A stretch of 64,000 nucleotides of DNA, from contig CAIVPZ010000091.1 of assembly GCA_903907955.1 (NCBI GenBank), positions 28,136-92,135 on the forward strand, given 5' to 3'. The stretch is from an uncultured Acetobacteraceae bacterium (GTDB lineage Bacteria > Pseudomonadota > Alphaproteobacteria > Acetobacterales > Acetobacteraceae). The first letter of the stretch is position 1, and the number at the start of each line of letters is the position of its first letter. Both the position numbers and the translations under genes were made by a program. This document shows positions 46,087-55,161 of this stretch, in pieces. The notes below the pieces were generated by a model, which was not told where the DNA came from, ran no database searches, and saw only the letters and a program-made list of their open reading frames with translations.

Positions 46087-46725
46087 CTACGCCGCCGCGA
46101 TCGCCGCGTTCATCGCCCGCACCCCGGCTTCCGGCCCGTCGGGGTGGTTCCACACCGCGCCCATCACCGCGAGGAAATCCGCCCCGGCCTGCACCAGCGG
46201 CGCGCAATTCGCCGCCGTGATGCCGCCGATCGCCACGCAGGGCAGTTCCATCAGCTCCGACCACCAGCTCAGGATTTCGGGGGCGGCGTGGGTGACGCCC
46301 GGTTTGGTGTCGGTGGGGAAGAAGGCGCCGAAGGCGACGTAGTCGGCGCCGGCATCGCCCGCGTCCATGGCGAGGTCGCGGCTGGCGTGGCAGGTGACGC
46401 CCAAGGTGAGTTCGCCCAGCACCTTGCGGGCGATCACCGCCGGGGTGTCGTCCTGGCCGACATGGGCGCCGTCGCAGCCCAGCGCCAGCGCCAGATCGGG
46501 CCGGTCGTTCAGGATCACCGCCACCCCGCGCGTCTGCGCCACCGGCCGCAGCGCCTCCACCGCCCGCTTCAGCGCGTCATCCTCCAGGTCCTTCAGCCGG
46601 ATCTGGAATGCCGCCACTTCGCCCGCATCCAGCGCGCGCGCCAGCAGGTCGGGGAAGGCCGGGGTGATGGCGGGCGGGGTGATCAGATACAGCCGGCACT
46701 TCGCCCCGTCCGCCATCGCGATCAT
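46087..46725 (-). CDS. thiE: Thiamine phosphate synthase
   Basis: A 212-aa TIM-barrel protein. [13 protein letters not shown] is in the position of the family QLRxK motif, [20 protein letters not shown] near 73, [10 protein letters not shown] near 110, [16 protein letters not shown] near 130 and [20 protein letters not shown] near 168. It couples HMP-PP to thiazole phosphate. Its ATG overlaps the fba stop by four bases. thiD is present separately at 52918-53733. Confidence 0.92.
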   Translation of the reverse strand: MIAMADGAKCRLYLITPPAITPAFPDLLARALDAGEVAAFQIRLKDLEDDALKRAVEALRPVAQTRGVAVILNDRPDLALALGCDGAHVGQDDTPAVIARKVLGELTLGVTCHASRDLAMDAGDAGADYVAFGAFFPTDTKPGVTHAAPEILSWWSELMELPCVAIGGITAANCAPLVQAGADFLAVMGAVWNHPDGPEAGVRAMNAAIAAA

Positions 46726-47642
46726 GCCTTGCCCTGGTAGATTTCGATGATCGTGTTCAGCATTGCCAGCGCCTCGGCCTTGGGGCGCTGGAAGGTGTTG
46801 CGGCCGATGATCGAGCCGTTGGCGCCACCGTCGCGCAGGCCGCGGACTTCCTGGTACAGCCCCTCCAGATCCTTCGCCTCGCCACCGGAGAACACCACGA
46901 TGCGCTTGCCGGCGAAGCAGGCCTGCACCACGTGCTCGACCCGCTTGGCCAGGGTGGAGCGGTCGATGTTGCGGGTCTGGTAGGTCTTTTTCGCTGCCTC
47001 CAGGCTGACCACGTCAGTCGGCGGCTTCACCTTGATGATGTGCGCCCCCATCAGCGCCGCCATGTGGGCGGCGTAGGCGCAGATATCGACTGCCGTCTCG
47101 GCCGCCTTGTCCAGGTCGGGGCCGCGCGGATAGCTCCACACCACCACCGCCAGCCCGGCCGCCTTGGCTTCGGCGGCGAGTTCGCGCAACTCCTCCATCT
47201 GGTCGAAGGCATATTCGCTGCCCGGGTAGATGGTGAAGCCGATCGCCGCGCAGCCCAGCCGCAGCGCGTCGTCCACCCCGGCGGTGACCGCCTGGTCCTT
47301 GCTGGTGGCGAGGCTGTTGGCGCTGTTCACTTTCAGGATGGTCGGGATGGCGCCGGCGAAACTGGCCGCACCGGCCTCGATCATGCCGAGCGGCGCCGCA
47401 TAGGCGGACAGGCCCGCTTCGATGGCGAGTTCGAAATGGTAATGCGGGTCGTAGGCCGCCGGGTTGGGCGCGAAGGAGCGGGCGGGGCCGTGCTCGAAGC
47501 CCTGGTCAACCGGCAGTATCACCAGCTTGCCGGTGCCGCCGAGTCGGCCCTCCATCAGGATGCGTGCGAGGTTCCCTTTGGTGCCGGGATTGTCGCTCTC
47601 ATACCAGCTGAGAATGCGTTTGACGGGCTCCGTGATGCGCAT
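46722..47642 (-). CDS. fba: Class I fructose-bisphosphate aldolase (DhnA type)
   Basis: A 306-aa aldolase of the DhnA/FbaB class. [20 protein letters not shown] near 41, [20 protein letters not shown] near 138, [13 protein letters not shown] near 168, and the Schiff-base Lys region [16 protein letters not shown] near 198. It interconverts fructose-1,6-bisphosphate with triose phosphates. It is coupled to thiE downstream. A 137-aa hypothetical gene lies 42 bp upstream on the same strand. Confidence 0.93.
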   Translation of the reverse strand: MRITEPVKRILSWYESDNPGTKGNLARILMEGRLGGTGKLVILPVDQGFEHGPARSFAPNPAAYDPHYHFELAIEAGLSAYAAPLGMIEAGAASFAGAIPTILKVNSANSLATSKDQAVTAGVDDALRLGCAAIGFTIYPGSEYAFDQMEELRELAAEAKAAGLAVVVWSYPRGPDLDKAAETAVDICAYAAHMAALMGAHIIKVKPPTDVVSLEAAKKTYQTRNIDRSTLAKRVEHVVQACFAGKRIVVFSGGEAKDLEGLYQEVRGLRDGGANGSIIGRNTFQRPKAEALAMLNTIIEIYQGKA

Positions 47643-47684
47643 GTTGCGGTTCCTTGCGACCTGACCATTTTCAATCGGCCGGTC

Positions 47685-48098
47685 CTAGACCAGTGGGCCG
47701 GCGCTGTCACGCTGCAGCCAGTCCGCCAGCTTCCGGCCGGCGCCGGGGGCGGCGAGGTCGAGCGCGGGCGGCCGGGCCGGCAGCACCGTCGCACCGCGCG
47801 TGGCGGCGGCGGCTGTGACGGCCCCGAAGGCGGGGCAGGCGGGGTGGAGCACCAGCCGAAGCTGGCCTGCCCGCAGCGCGGCCATGCAATGCCCTGGCGA
47901 ATCGGCACAATCCAGCACATCGTCGAGCACCGCGCCGGGGAATTCCGTGCGTCCCAGTTCGATCAGGCCGCGCCACCACAGGCAGCCGGCGAACCCCGCC
48001 GCCCCCGGCGCCGACAGCAGAATGACCGGCCGGCCCGGGCGCAACGCCGCCCGGACATGATCAAGCCCATGGACCACCAAGGTGTGATGCAGGATCAT
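47685..48098 (-). CDS. Conserved-looking hypothetical protein upstream of fba
   Basis: A 137-aa protein with no signal or membrane segment. It begins MILHHTLVVHGLDHVRAAL and contains ILLSAPGAAGFAGCLWWRGL near 26 and HCMAALRAGQLRLVLHPACP near 69. Alternating hydrophobic strands and helices suggest a small alpha/beta fold. I do not recognise the family. It shares the strand of fba with a 42-bp gap and is divergent from the zapA group. Confidence 0.65.
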   Translation of the reverse strand: MILHHTLVVHGLDHVRAALRPGRPVILLSAPGAAGFAGCLWWRGLIELGRTEFPGAVLDDVLDCADSPGHCMAALRAGQLRLVLHPACPAFGAVTAAAATRGATVLPARPPALDLAAPGAGRKLADWLQRDSAGPLV

Positions 48099-48163
48099 GC
48101 TTGACGTTCAAGCCCTTCGGCGCTTGAAACACAAGTTGTACCCGAGTGGTCGGAGGATTCGAT

Positions 48164-48367
48164 TTGGCAGACACCGACAGCCCGGCCGATGCGGCGACGC
48201 GGCTGGAACAGGCGCTGGACCGGATCGCGGCCCTGGCCGATCAGGTCGCCGCGGACCGGGCGTTCGAATCCGTCCCGGCTGGGGCCGAAGACGCTGTTGA
48301 GGTGGCGGAACGTCTGGATGCGCTGATCGCGAAGCTGCGCGCCACGCTGGCGGGCCGGCCTGGGTGA
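48164..48367 (+). CDS. Small coiled-coil protein upstream of zapA
   Basis: A 67-aa protein starting at TTG 48164, six bases after GGAGGA; a GTG at 48146 is possible but lacks a site. It is one long amphipathic helix (TRLEQALDRIAALADQVAAD, VAERLDALIAKLRATLAG). Small coiled-coil ORFs just upstream of zapA are common in Alphaproteobacteria. A role with ZapA is inferred from position. Confidence 0.7.
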   Translation: MADTDSPADAATRLEQALDRIAALADQVAADRAFESVPAGAEDAVEVAERLDALIAKLRATLAGRPG

Positions 48368-48431
48368 TGGCGTCCGCCCAGGACAGCAACGGGCACCAAC
48401 AGGAACAGGCCGCAACAGCAAGGAGGCTGGG

Positions 48432-48782
48432 ATGGCGCAGGTTACCGTGAAGGTCAACGGCTACACCTACACCGTCGGCTGCGAGGACGGCCAGGAAGCG
48501 CACCTGCAGGCGATGGCCGCGCAGGTGGACAGCCGTGTCGACAGCATCAAGGCGCTTGGCGGCAATTCCGGCGAGTCGCGGCTGCTGCTGCTGGTGGCGC
48601 TGCTGATGGCCGACGAGGTGCACGACCTGCGGGCCGAGGTGGATGCGCTGCGCGCCGACCCCCTGCGCCCGGCGCGGCCCGCCGGTGCGGCGGACGCAGC
48701 GGCCGCTTCGGAACTCGGCCAGCGCCTCGGCAAGCTGGCCGCCCGCGCGGAAGAGATTGCAGCGACCCTCGAGCATCCCTAA
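48432..48782 (+). CDS. zapA: Cell division protein ZapA
   Basis: A 116-aa protein. The N-terminal ZapA domain reads AQVTVKVNGYTYTVGCEDGQ then HLQAMAAQVDSRVDSIKAL; a helix SRLLLLVALLMADEVHDLRA near 58 leads to a C-terminal coiled coil. ZapA crosslinks FtsZ filaments at the division site. It is followed directly by the 6S RNA and fau, the classical zapA-ssrS-fau arrangement. Confidence 0.92.
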   Translation: MAQVTVKVNGYTYTVGCEDGQEAHLQAMAAQVDSRVDSIKALGGNSGESRLLLLVALLMADEVHDLRAEVDALRADPLRPARPAGAADAAAASELGQRLGKLAARAEEIAATLEHP

Positions 48783-48784
48783 GT

Positions 48785-48915
48785 AGGTTCCTGCGGGGCT
48801 GCCCGGTGCGACAGGCTTATCATCCCCAGGGCCGATAAGCATCTCCCGGGAGCTGGCTCTGTCGTGGCCGTGGTCACGATACCCGGTGCCCACCTGCTCA
48901 CGCGGGCCTTGGGAG
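48785..48915 (+). ncRNA. ssrS: 6S RNA
   Basis: About 130 non-coding bases between zapA and fau, the standard place of 6S RNA in Proteobacteria. Complementary segments are visible: GACAG (48810) with CTGTC (48860), and GCTTATC (48815) with GATAAGC (48834) around a hairpin. GGGC and CCGG blocks near 48797-48806 pair with CCGG and GCCC near 48883-48892. 6S RNA mimics an open promoter and binds RNA polymerase. Ends are approximate. Confidence 0.8.
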
Positions 48916-48916
48916 G

Positions 48917-49513
48917 ATGTACACGCCAACGGCCATGGCGGCTCCGCACTTCTCCGCCCCCGATCTGCTGTCCGCCAAGAAGGTCCTGCGGGCGCGAATG
49001 CTCGCCCTGCGCGACGGCTGCGACCCGGCGCAGGGGGCGGCCCTGACCGCCCACGTGCTGCGCGCGATGCCGCCGCCGGCGGGGGCCGTGGTGGCCGGGT
49101 TCTGGCCGGTCGGGCGCGAAATCGACATCCGGCCGCTGCTCGAAGCGCTGCATGCCGCCGGCCACCCGGTTGCCCTGCCGGAGACCCCGCCGCGCGGCAA
49201 CCCCTTGATCTTCCGGCTTTGGCACCCCGGCATGGTCATGCTGCCGGAACGCTTCGGCACTGCCCGGCCCAGCGGCGAAATGGTGCGGCCGGACTGGCTG
49301 TTCGTGCCGCTGCTCGCCTTCGACCGCGCCGGCTGCCGGCTTGGCTATGGCGGCGGCTTCTATGACCGCACACTGGCCGCACTGCCCGGTGCCGTCGCCG
49401 TCGGCTGCGCCTATGCGTGCCAGGAGGTGGACGCCGTGCCGGCCGCGGAGTACGACATCCGACTGCTTGCCGTGGCGACCGAGCGCGGCGTGATACCCTG
49501 CAACGGAGACTGA
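48917..49513 (+). CDS. fau: 5-formyltetrahydrofolate cyclo-ligase
   Basis: A 198-aa protein. Motifs: AKKVLRARMLALRDGCDP near 20, VVAGFWPVGREIDIRPLLEA near 59, and LVPLLAFDRAGCRLGYGGGF-like FVPLLAFDRAGCRLGYGGGF near 130, followed by YDR. It converts 5-formyl-THF to 5,10-methenyl-THF with ATP. The GGGAGG is right against the 48917 ATG, so translation may begin at the ATG at 48935. It sits just after 6S RNA and adjoins the metallophosphoesterase gene. Confidence 0.92.
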   Translation: MYTPTAMAAPHFSAPDLLSAKKVLRARMLALRDGCDPAQGAALTAHVLRAMPPPAGAVVAGFWPVGREIDIRPLLEALHAAGHPVALPETPPRGNPLIFRLWHPGMVMLPERFGTARPSGEMVRPDWLFVPLLAFDRAGCRLGYGGGFYDRTLAALPGAVAVGCAYACQEVDAVPAAEYDIRLLAVATERGVIPCNGD

Positions 49514-50329
49514 ATGCGCATCCTGTTCCTGGGCGACGTGGTCGGTCGCACCGGCCGCGATACCGTCGCCGCCGCCCTGCCGGCCCTGCGGGCCAGGCTG
49601 CGCATCGACCTCGCCGTGGTCAACGCCGAGAACGCCTCGCACGGGTTCGGGCTGGCGCCCGACATGGCGCGCACCCTGTTCGCCGCCGGCACCGATGTCA
49701 TCACGCTCGGCAACCACGCCTGGGACCGCAAGGAAGTCATTCCCTTCATCGCCGAGACGCCGCGTCTGCTCCGCCCGCTGAATTATCCGCCGGGCACCCC
49801 GGGCGCCGGCAGCGTGCTGGTGGACCTGCGCGACGGGCGCCGCGCCCTGGTGGTCACCGCCATGGGGCGGTTGTTCATGGATTCCATCGATTGCCCGTTC
49901 CGCGCCACCGCCGTCGAACTGGCGAAATACCGGCTGGGCGCCTCGGTCGCCGCCATCGTGATCGACTTCCATGCCGAGGCCACCAGCGAAAAAATGGCCT
50001 TCGGGCAGTCCTTCGACGGCCAGGTGAGCCTGGTGGTGGGCACCCATACCCACTGCCCCTCGGCCGACCACCAGGTGCTGCCGGGCGGCACCGCCTTCCA
50101 GTCGGACGCCGGCATGTGCGGCGACTACGACAGCGTCATCGGCATGCAGAAGGAAATCGCGGCGGCACGGTTCTGGCGGAAAATGCCGGGCGAACGACTG
50201 CAACCGGCCGAAGGGGCGGCGACGCTGTGCGGCGTGTTCGTGGAAACCGACGATGCCACCGGACTGGCAATCCGCATCGAACCGATCCGACAGGGCGGAC
50301 GACTGTCACAGATACTGCCATCGGTGTAG
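49514..50329 (+). CDS. TIGR00282 (YmdB-like) metallophosphoesterase
   Basis: A 271-aa di-metal phosphodiesterase. It starts MRILFLGDVVGRTGRD; NAENASHGFGL near 38, ITLGNHAWDRKEVIPFIAE near 63, IDFHAEATSEKMAFG near 155 and VGTHTHCPSADHQVLPGGT near 177 hold the metal ligands. YmdB-type enzymes hydrolyse cyclic nucleotides. It begins one base after the fau stop codon. It is followed by the long palindrome at 50341-50560. Confidence 0.92.
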   Translation: MRILFLGDVVGRTGRDTVAAALPALRARLRIDLAVVNAENASHGFGLAPDMARTLFAAGTDVITLGNHAWDRKEVIPFIAETPRLLRPLNYPPGTPGAGSVLVDLRDGRRALVVTAMGRLFMDSIDCPFRATAVELAKYRLGASVAAIVIDFHAEATSEKMAFGQSFDGQVSLVVGTHTHCPSADHQVLPGGTAFQSDAGMCGDYDSVIGMQKEIAAARFWRKMPGERLQPAEGAATLCGVFVETDDATGLAIRIEPIRQGGRLSQILPSV

Positions 50330-50340
50330 AAGCCCGCGCG

Positions 50341-50560
50341 GCGAAGCAAAGGAAGGCCAGGGCTCTGCCCTGGACCCGCCAGGGGTCAGTGGACCCCTGG
50401 ACCCCATCACTTGGAGGGTTGTCTTGAGAGGGGGGGAGGAGGGGTATCGACATCTCCTTACCCCCCCTCTCAAGACAACCCTCTAAACGAATGGGTTCCA
50501 AGGGGCCACTGCCCCTTGGTGGGGTCCAGGGGCAAAGCCCCTGGCCTTCCTTTGCTTCGC
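50341..50560. repeat. 220-bp palindrome from two opposed dispersed repeats, copy 8
   Basis: The first 22 and last 22 bases are exact inverted copies (GCGAAGCAAAGGAAGGCCAG onward). Inside them lies one dispersed repeat in each orientation. The centre is a perfect 23-bp inverted repeat, GAGGGTTGTCTTGAGAGG onward, at 50414-50436 and 50461-50483, around a 24-base loop. It separates the metallophosphoesterase and yebC genes, both on the plus strand. Confidence 0.9.
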
Positions 50561-50591
50561 CATGCAGGCGTTCGACATCCGAGGAGCGGCC

Positions 50592-51341
50592 ATGGCCGGG
50601 CATTCGCAGTTCAAGAACATCATGCACCGCAAGGGCGCGCAGGACGCCAAGCGGGCCAGGCAGTTCGCCAGGTTGATTCGCGAGATCACCGTTTCGGCGC
50701 GGCAGGGTTTGCCGGACCCGGCGTCCAATCCGCGGCTGCGGGCGGCGGTGACCGCGGCGCGGCAGGCGAACATGTCGAAGGACACGGTGGAGCGCGCCAT
50801 CAAGAAGGCGGCCGGCGGCGCGGCCGGCGACGACTACAGCGAGGTGCGCTACGAGGGCTACGGGCCGGCGGGCGTGGCGGTGATCGTCGAGGGGCTGACC
50901 GACAACCGCAACCGCACCGCCAGCGACGTGCGGAACGCGTTTTCCAAGCATGGCGGGGTGCTGGGCGAAACCAACAGTGTTTCTTTTCTGTTCTCCCGGC
51001 TCGGGGTGGTGCGCTATCCCGTATCGGTGGCGGACGAGGATGCGATGCTGGAGGCGGCGATCGAGGCCGGGGCCGACAATGTCGAGAGCGGCCCGGAGGG
51101 GCATGAGGTGACCACCTCGCCGGAGAGTTTCTTCGCCGTGCGCGATGCGCTGGAGGCTCGGTTCGGCGCGCCGGAGGAGGCCAAGCTGGACTGGCGGCCG
51201 GGCACCACGGTGACGCTGGACGAGGAGCGGGCGGCTTCGGTGCTGAAACTGCTGGATGCGCTGGAGGACAACGATGACGTGCAGAACGTCTACGCCAATT
51301 TCGACATCCCGGACGCGGTGATGGCGAAACTGTCGGCGTAG
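50592..51341 (+). CDS. yebC: YebC/PmpR-family transcriptional regulator or translation factor
   Basis: A 249-aa protein. [20 protein letters not shown] at the start, [17 protein letters not shown] near 60, [20 protein letters not shown] near 89, and the C-terminal [20 protein letters not shown] near 222 are diagnostic. Members bind DNA, and recent work on homologues links some to ribosome stalling. It is the first gene of yebC-ruvC-ruvA. Confidence 0.95.
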   Translation: MAGHSQFKNIMHRKGAQDAKRARQFARLIREITVSARQGLPDPASNPRLRAAVTAARQANMSKDTVERAIKKAAGGAAGDDYSEVRYEGYGPAGVAVIVEGLTDNRNRTASDVRNAFSKHGGVLGETNSVSFLFSRLGVVRYPVSVADEDAMLEAAIEAGADNVESGPEGHEVTTSPESFFAVRDALEARFGAPEEAKLDWRPGTTVTLDEERAASVLKLLDALEDNDDVQNVYANFDIPDAVMAKLSA

Positions 51342-51352
51342 GGAAGGGGGGC

Positions 51353-51862
51353 GTGCTGGTCCGGCTGCTGGGCATCGACCCCGGGTTGCGGTTCACCGGC
51401 TGGGGGGTGCTGGAGTCGGACGGCAACCGGCTGCGGCATCTGGCCGACGGGGTGATCGCCACCGACTCGGATGCCAGCGTGCCGGAGCGGCTTTGCGTGC
51501 TGCATGCCGGTCTGGCGGCGCTGCTGGCGGAGTGGCGGCCGGACGAGGCGGCGGTCGAGGAAACCTACGTCAACCGCAACGGCACGGCGACGCTGAAGCT
51601 GGGCTATGCCCGCGGGGTGGCTTTGCTGGCGCCGGCGCTGCTGGGGATTCCGGTGGCGGAGTATGCTGCCAAGGCGGTGAAGCTGGCGGTGGTGGGCACG
51701 GGTGGGGCAGCGAAGGAGCAGGTGGCGATGATGGTGCGGCGTCTGCTGCCCGGGGCGACGCTCCGCCGGGCCGATGCGTCGGATGCGCTGGCGGTGGCGA
51801 TCTGCCACGCGCATCACCGGGCCAGCGCCCGGCGCTGGGCGGCCGGGGCGCGCATGGCGTGA
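51353..51862 (+). CDS. ruvC: Holliday junction resolvase RuvC
   Basis: A 169-aa nuclease starting at GTG 51353 after GGGAAGGGGGG. Catalytic acids: D9 in LLGIDPGLRFTGWG, Glu in AAVEETYVNRNGTATLKLG near 71, and two Asp in RRADASDALAVAICHAHH near 144. It cuts four-way junctions made during recombination repair. The stop overlaps the ruvA GTG start (GTGA). Confidence 0.96.
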   Translation: MLVRLLGIDPGLRFTGWGVLESDGNRLRHLADGVIATDSDASVPERLCVLHAGLAALLAEWRPDEAAVEETYVNRNGTATLKLGYARGVALLAPALLGIPVAEYAAKAVKLAVVGTGGAAKEQVAMMVRRLLPGATLRRADASDALAVAICHAHHRASARRWAAGARMA

Positions 51863-52458
51863 TTGCCCGGCTGACCGGCAGGGTCGAGCAGATCGAGGCC
51901 GACCGCTGCGTGATTGACGTGAACGGGGTGGGCTATCTGGTGCAGGCCTCGACCCGCACGCTGGCGGCGTTGCCGGCGGGCCAGGTGGCGACCGTGCTGG
52001 TCGAGATGCAGGTGCGCGAGGACGCGATTTCGCTGTTCGGCTTTGCCGAGTCGGCCGAGCGGGAGTGGTTCCGGCTGCTCACCACGGTGCAGGGGGTGGG
52101 GGCGCGGGTGGCGCTGAACATTCTGTCCGCGCTGTCGCCGCGGGAACTGGTGGCGGCGATCCAGGCGGGTGATCGGGGCGCGCTGACGCGGGCTTCCGGG
52201 GTGGGCGCGAAGCTGGCGGTGCGGCTGTTGACCGAGTTGCGCGAGAAGGCCGGAGCGATGCCGTCGGGAATCGGGTTCTCGCCGGTGCTGCCGCCGCCGG
52301 TGGGCGGGGTGGAGGCGGATGCGCTGTCGGCGCTGGTGAACCTGGGCTATCGCCGTCCGGACGCGGCGGCGGCGGTGGATCGGGTGGTCAGGCGCCTGGG
52401 CGAGGGGGCGACGCTGGACGCGCTGATTCGCGAGGGGCTGAAGGAACTGGGGCGGTAA
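51859..52458 (+). CDS. ruvA: Holliday junction branch-migration protein RuvA
   Basis: A 199-aa protein with GTG start overlapping ruvC. The OB-fold N-terminus reads IARLTGRVEQIEADRCVIDV; helix-hairpin-helix motifs are LLTTVQGVGARVALNILSAL near 73 and ALTRASGVGAKLAVRLLTEL near 108; a C-terminal domain (about 150-199) contacts RuvB. The tetramer holds the junction while RuvB pumps DNA. Unusually, ruvB does not follow; the next gene is a convergent thioesterase. Confidence 0.95.
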   Translation: MIARLTGRVEQIEADRCVIDVNGVGYLVQASTRTLAALPAGQVATVLVEMQVREDAISLFGFAESAEREWFRLLTTVQGVGARVALNILSALSPRELVAAIQAGDRGALTRASGVGAKLAVRLLTELREKAGAMPSGIGFSPVLPPPVGGVEADALSALVNLGYRRPDAAAAVDRVVRRLGEGATLDALIREGLKELGR

Positions 52459-52471
52459 GCCGCGCGGCCCG

Positions 52472-52921
52472 TCATCCGGCAAACCGCTCCGCCGGCAGCG
52501 CCATGATGGTCTGCTGCGCCACCGCGCATACCCGCGCCCGTCCCTGCGCATCGAGTGCCGCCACTTCCATGCGGGTCACGATCAGCGCGCGACCGGCCCG
52601 CACCACATGGCCGGTCGCCACGATGGCGCTGCCGGCGGCCGGGGCGATGAAGTTGATCTTGTATTCCACCGTCAGCACCTGCCAGCCCGGCTCGCACAGG
52701 GTCATGGCGGCATAGCCGCCGGCCACGTCCGCCACCATGCCGATGACGCCGCCGTGGAAGAAGCCATGGTGCTGCGTCACCGCGTCGGCATAGGGCACGC
52801 GGACGACGCAGCGTCCGGGCTCGACCGTCTCCAGCACGGCGCCGATGCCGCGCAGCGCGCCCTGGCTGGCGAAGCTGGCGGCGACGTCGGCGGCGAAATC
52901 GGGATTGCGCGGTTTGGTCAC
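52472..52921 (-). CDS. PaaI-family hotdog thioesterase
   Basis: A 149-aa hotdog-fold protein. The conserved HHGFFHGGVIGMVADVAGGY near 51 holds the helix and active-site Asp; VEYKINFIAPAAGSAIVATG near 85 is the following strand pair. It hydrolyses acyl- or aryl-CoA thioesters. Its start overlaps the thiD stop by four bases, placing it last in glmM-thiD-thioesterase. Confidence 0.88.
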   Translation of the reverse strand: MTKPRNPDFAADVAASFASQGALRGIGAVLETVEPGRCVVRVPYADAVTQHHGFFHGGVIGMVADVAGGYAAMTLCEPGWQVLTVEYKINFIAPAAGSAIVATGHVVRAGRALIVTRMEVAALDAQGRARVCAVAQQTIMALPAERFAG

Positions 52922-53733
52922 AGCAGCGCCGCAACCCGGGCGGGATCGACCGTCACCGCATGGTTCAGCGGCCCGTGCCCGCTGCCGAAGCCCGGCGCCG
53001 CGGCAATCGCCGCCCGCACATAGGCGTGCGCCCGCGCTACCGCCGGGTGCAGCGCCATGCCCTGCGCCAGCCCCGCCGCCACCGCGCTGGCCAGCGTGCA
53101 GCCGGTGCCGTGGGTATGCCTTGTGACGATCCGGGGGGCGCGGAACGCCGTTATCCCCGCCTTGGTTGCCAGCACATCGATCACTTCTGCCCCTTCCAAG
53201 TGGCCGCCGGTCAGCAGCACCGCCGGCACGCCGAGCCGGCGCAATGCTTGGGCGGCGCGGTGCATCGCCGCTTCGTCGGTGATTGCGATGCCGGTCAATG
53301 CCGCGGCCTCCACCAGGTTGGGGGTGATCAGCGCGGCGAGCGGCAGCAGGCGGTGCCTCAGGTGTTCCAAAGCGGTTTCGTCCAGCAGCGCGGCGCCTCC
53401 CTTGGCCACCATCACCGGATCGACCACCAGTGTCACGCCGCGCGCCTTCATCTCCAGCACGCCGCAGATCGCCTCGACCACGGCCGGGCCGCCCAGCATG
53501 CCGGTCTTGATGGCGTCGGCGCCGATATCGTCCAGCACGCAGGCCATCTGCGCCGCCACGGTCGCCGGCGGCACCGGATGCACGAAGTGGACGCCGCGCG
53601 TGTCCTGCACGGTGATCGCGGTGATCGCGGTCATTGCATAGGCATCGAGCGCGGTGATCGTCTTGATGTCGGCCTGGATGCCGGCCCCGCCGCCGGAATC
53701 CGACCCGGCGACCACCAGCACACGCCCACGCAT
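52918..53733 (-). CDS. thiD: Hydroxymethylpyrimidine/phosphomethylpyrimidine kinase
   Basis: A 271-aa ribokinase-fold protein. VVAGSDSGGGAGIQADIKTI near 6, DDIGADAIKTGMLGG near 73, DPVMVAKGGAALLDE near 107, LITPNLVEAAALTG near 137 and HGTGCTLASAVAAGLAQG near 211 are the family motifs. It makes HMP-PP for ThiE. The start at 53733 lies eight bases after the glmM stop; the longer reading overlaps glmM. Confidence 0.94.
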   Translation of the reverse strand: MRGRVLVVAGSDSGGGAGIQADIKTITALDAYAMTAITAITVQDTRGVHFVHPVPPATVAAQMACVLDDIGADAIKTGMLGGPAVVEAICGVLEMKARGVTLVVDPVMVAKGGAALLDETALEHLRHRLLPLAALITPNLVEAAALTGIAITDEAAMHRAAQALRRLGVPAVLLTGGHLEGAEVIDVLATKAGITAFRAPRIVTRHTHGTGCTLASAVAAGLAQGMALHPAVARAHAYVRAAIAAAPGFGSGHGPLNHAVTVDPARVAALL

Positions 53734-53740
53734 GGCGCGG

Positions 53741-55099
53741 TCAGGCCACGGCCGCCGCCGCGGCGATTTCGGCGCAGAGATCATCCACCACGCGCAGCAC
53801 CACCGCCGCGTCCTCGCCCTCCGCCATCACCCGCACCAGCGGCTCGGTGCCGCTGCGGCGGATCAGCAGGCGCCCGCTGGCGGCAAGGGTTGCCTCGGCC
53901 GCCGCGATGGCGCGCTGCACTGACGGTGCGTTCAGCGGCGAGGGGCCGCTGTAGCGCACGTTCTTGAGCACCTGCGGCAGCGGCTCGAACAGCCGCAGCA
54001 CCTGGCTGGCCGGCCGCCCGTCCTCCACCAGCACGGCGAGCAGTTGCAGCGCCGCCAGCAGCCCGTCGCCGGTGGTGGCGTAGTCGGTCAGGATCACGTG
54101 GCCGGATTGCTCGCCGCCGACGTTCAGCCCGCGTTCGCGCATGCATTCCATGACGTAGCGGTCGCCGACCTGGGTGCGGTGCAGCGCGATCCCCTGTCCG
54201 CCGAGGAACCGCTCGAACCCGAGATTGGACATCACGGTCGCGGCCACGCCGCCGCCGGCGAGCCGTCCCGCCCGGTTCCAAGAATGGGCGATCAGCGCCA
54301 GGATCTGGTCGCCGTCGATGATGGCGCCGCGCTCGTCGGCGACAATCAGCCGGTCGGCATCGCCGTCGAGCGCGAGGCCCAGATGGGCGCCGGTGCGCGT
54401 CACCTCGCCGCACAGGAATTGCGGCACCGTGGAGCCGCAGCCGCGGTTGATGTTGAACCCGTCCGGCGCCACCCCGACCGCGATCACCTCGGCGCCCAGC
54501 TCCCACAGCACCGTGGGGGCCACGCGGTAGGCGGCGCCGTTGGCGCAATCCACCACGATCTTCAGCCCGTCCAGCCGCAGCCCGCGCGGGAAGCTCGCTT
54601 TGGTGACCTCGATGTAGCGCCCGGGCGCATCCTCCAGCCGCGAGGCGCGGCCGAGTTTCGCGGGGGCCGCCAGTTGCGGCGAGAGGTCGCTGTCCATCAG
54701 CGCCTCGATCGCGATTTCGGTCTCGTCCGACAGCTTGCAGCCGTCCGGGCCGAACAGCTTGATGCCGTTATCCTCGTAGGCGTTGTGGCTGGCCGAGATC
54801 ATCACCCCCAGATCGGCGCGCAGGCTGCGCGTCAGCAGCGCGATGGCCGGCGTCGGCAGCGGGCCGACCAGCACCACGTCCATGCCGGCGCCGACGAAGC
54901 CGGCGGTCAGCGCCGGCTCGATCATGTAGCCGGACAGCCGCGTGTCCTTGCCGATCACCACGCGGTGGCGGTGCGCGCCGCGGGTGAACCAAAGCCCGGC
55001 CGCCTGGCCCAGCCGCAGGCCGAGGCCGGCGGTCATCGGATCGGTATTGGCCTTGCCGCGGATTCCATCGGTGCCGAACAGGCGGCGTTTGCTGGTCAT
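53741..55099 (-). CDS. glmM: Phosphoglucosamine mutase
   Basis: A 452-aa alpha-D-phosphohexomutase. S104 in [17 protein letters not shown] is the phosphoserine; [14 protein letters not shown] near 243 binds magnesium; [17 protein letters not shown] near 325 binds sugar; the [15 protein letters not shown] near 422 contacts phosphate. It interconverts glucosamine-6-phosphate and glucosamine-1-phosphate for peptidoglycan. It is followed by thiD on the same strand. ftsH, folP and glmM are often near each other in bacteria, and the order here is ftsH-hemG-folP-glmM. Confidence 0.96.
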   Translation of the reverse strand: MTSKRRLFGTDGIRGKANTDPMTAGLGLRLGQAAGLWFTRGAHRHRVVIGKDTRLSGYMIEPALTAGFVGAGMDVVLVGPLPTPAIALLTRSLRADLGVMISASHNAYEDNGIKLFGPDGCKLSDETEIAIEALMDSDLSPQLAAPAKLGRASRLEDAPGRYIEVTKASFPRGLRLDGLKIVVDCANGAAYRVAPTVLWELGAEVIAVGVAPDGFNINRGCGSTVPQFLCGEVTRTGAHLGLALDGDADRLIVADERGAIIDGDQILALIAHSWNRAGRLAGGGVAATVMSNLGFERFLGGQGIALHRTQVGDRYVMECMRERGLNVGGEQSGHVILTDYATTGDGLLAALQLLAVLVEDGRPASQVLRLFEPLPQVLKNVRYSGPSPLNAPSVQRAIAAAEATLAASGRLLIRRSGTEPLVRVMAEGEDAAVVLRVVDDLCAEIAAAAAVA

Positions 55100-55161
55100 G
55101 GAGAGCATATCCCGAACCGCTGCGCCCACGGAATCGCGGGCGGGCATGACGTTATTTAACC

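Noticed and set aside
50341..50560. CRISPR-like or IS end structure
   Set aside because: There are no regularly spaced direct repeats and no transposase. The structure is two opposed intergenic repeats.
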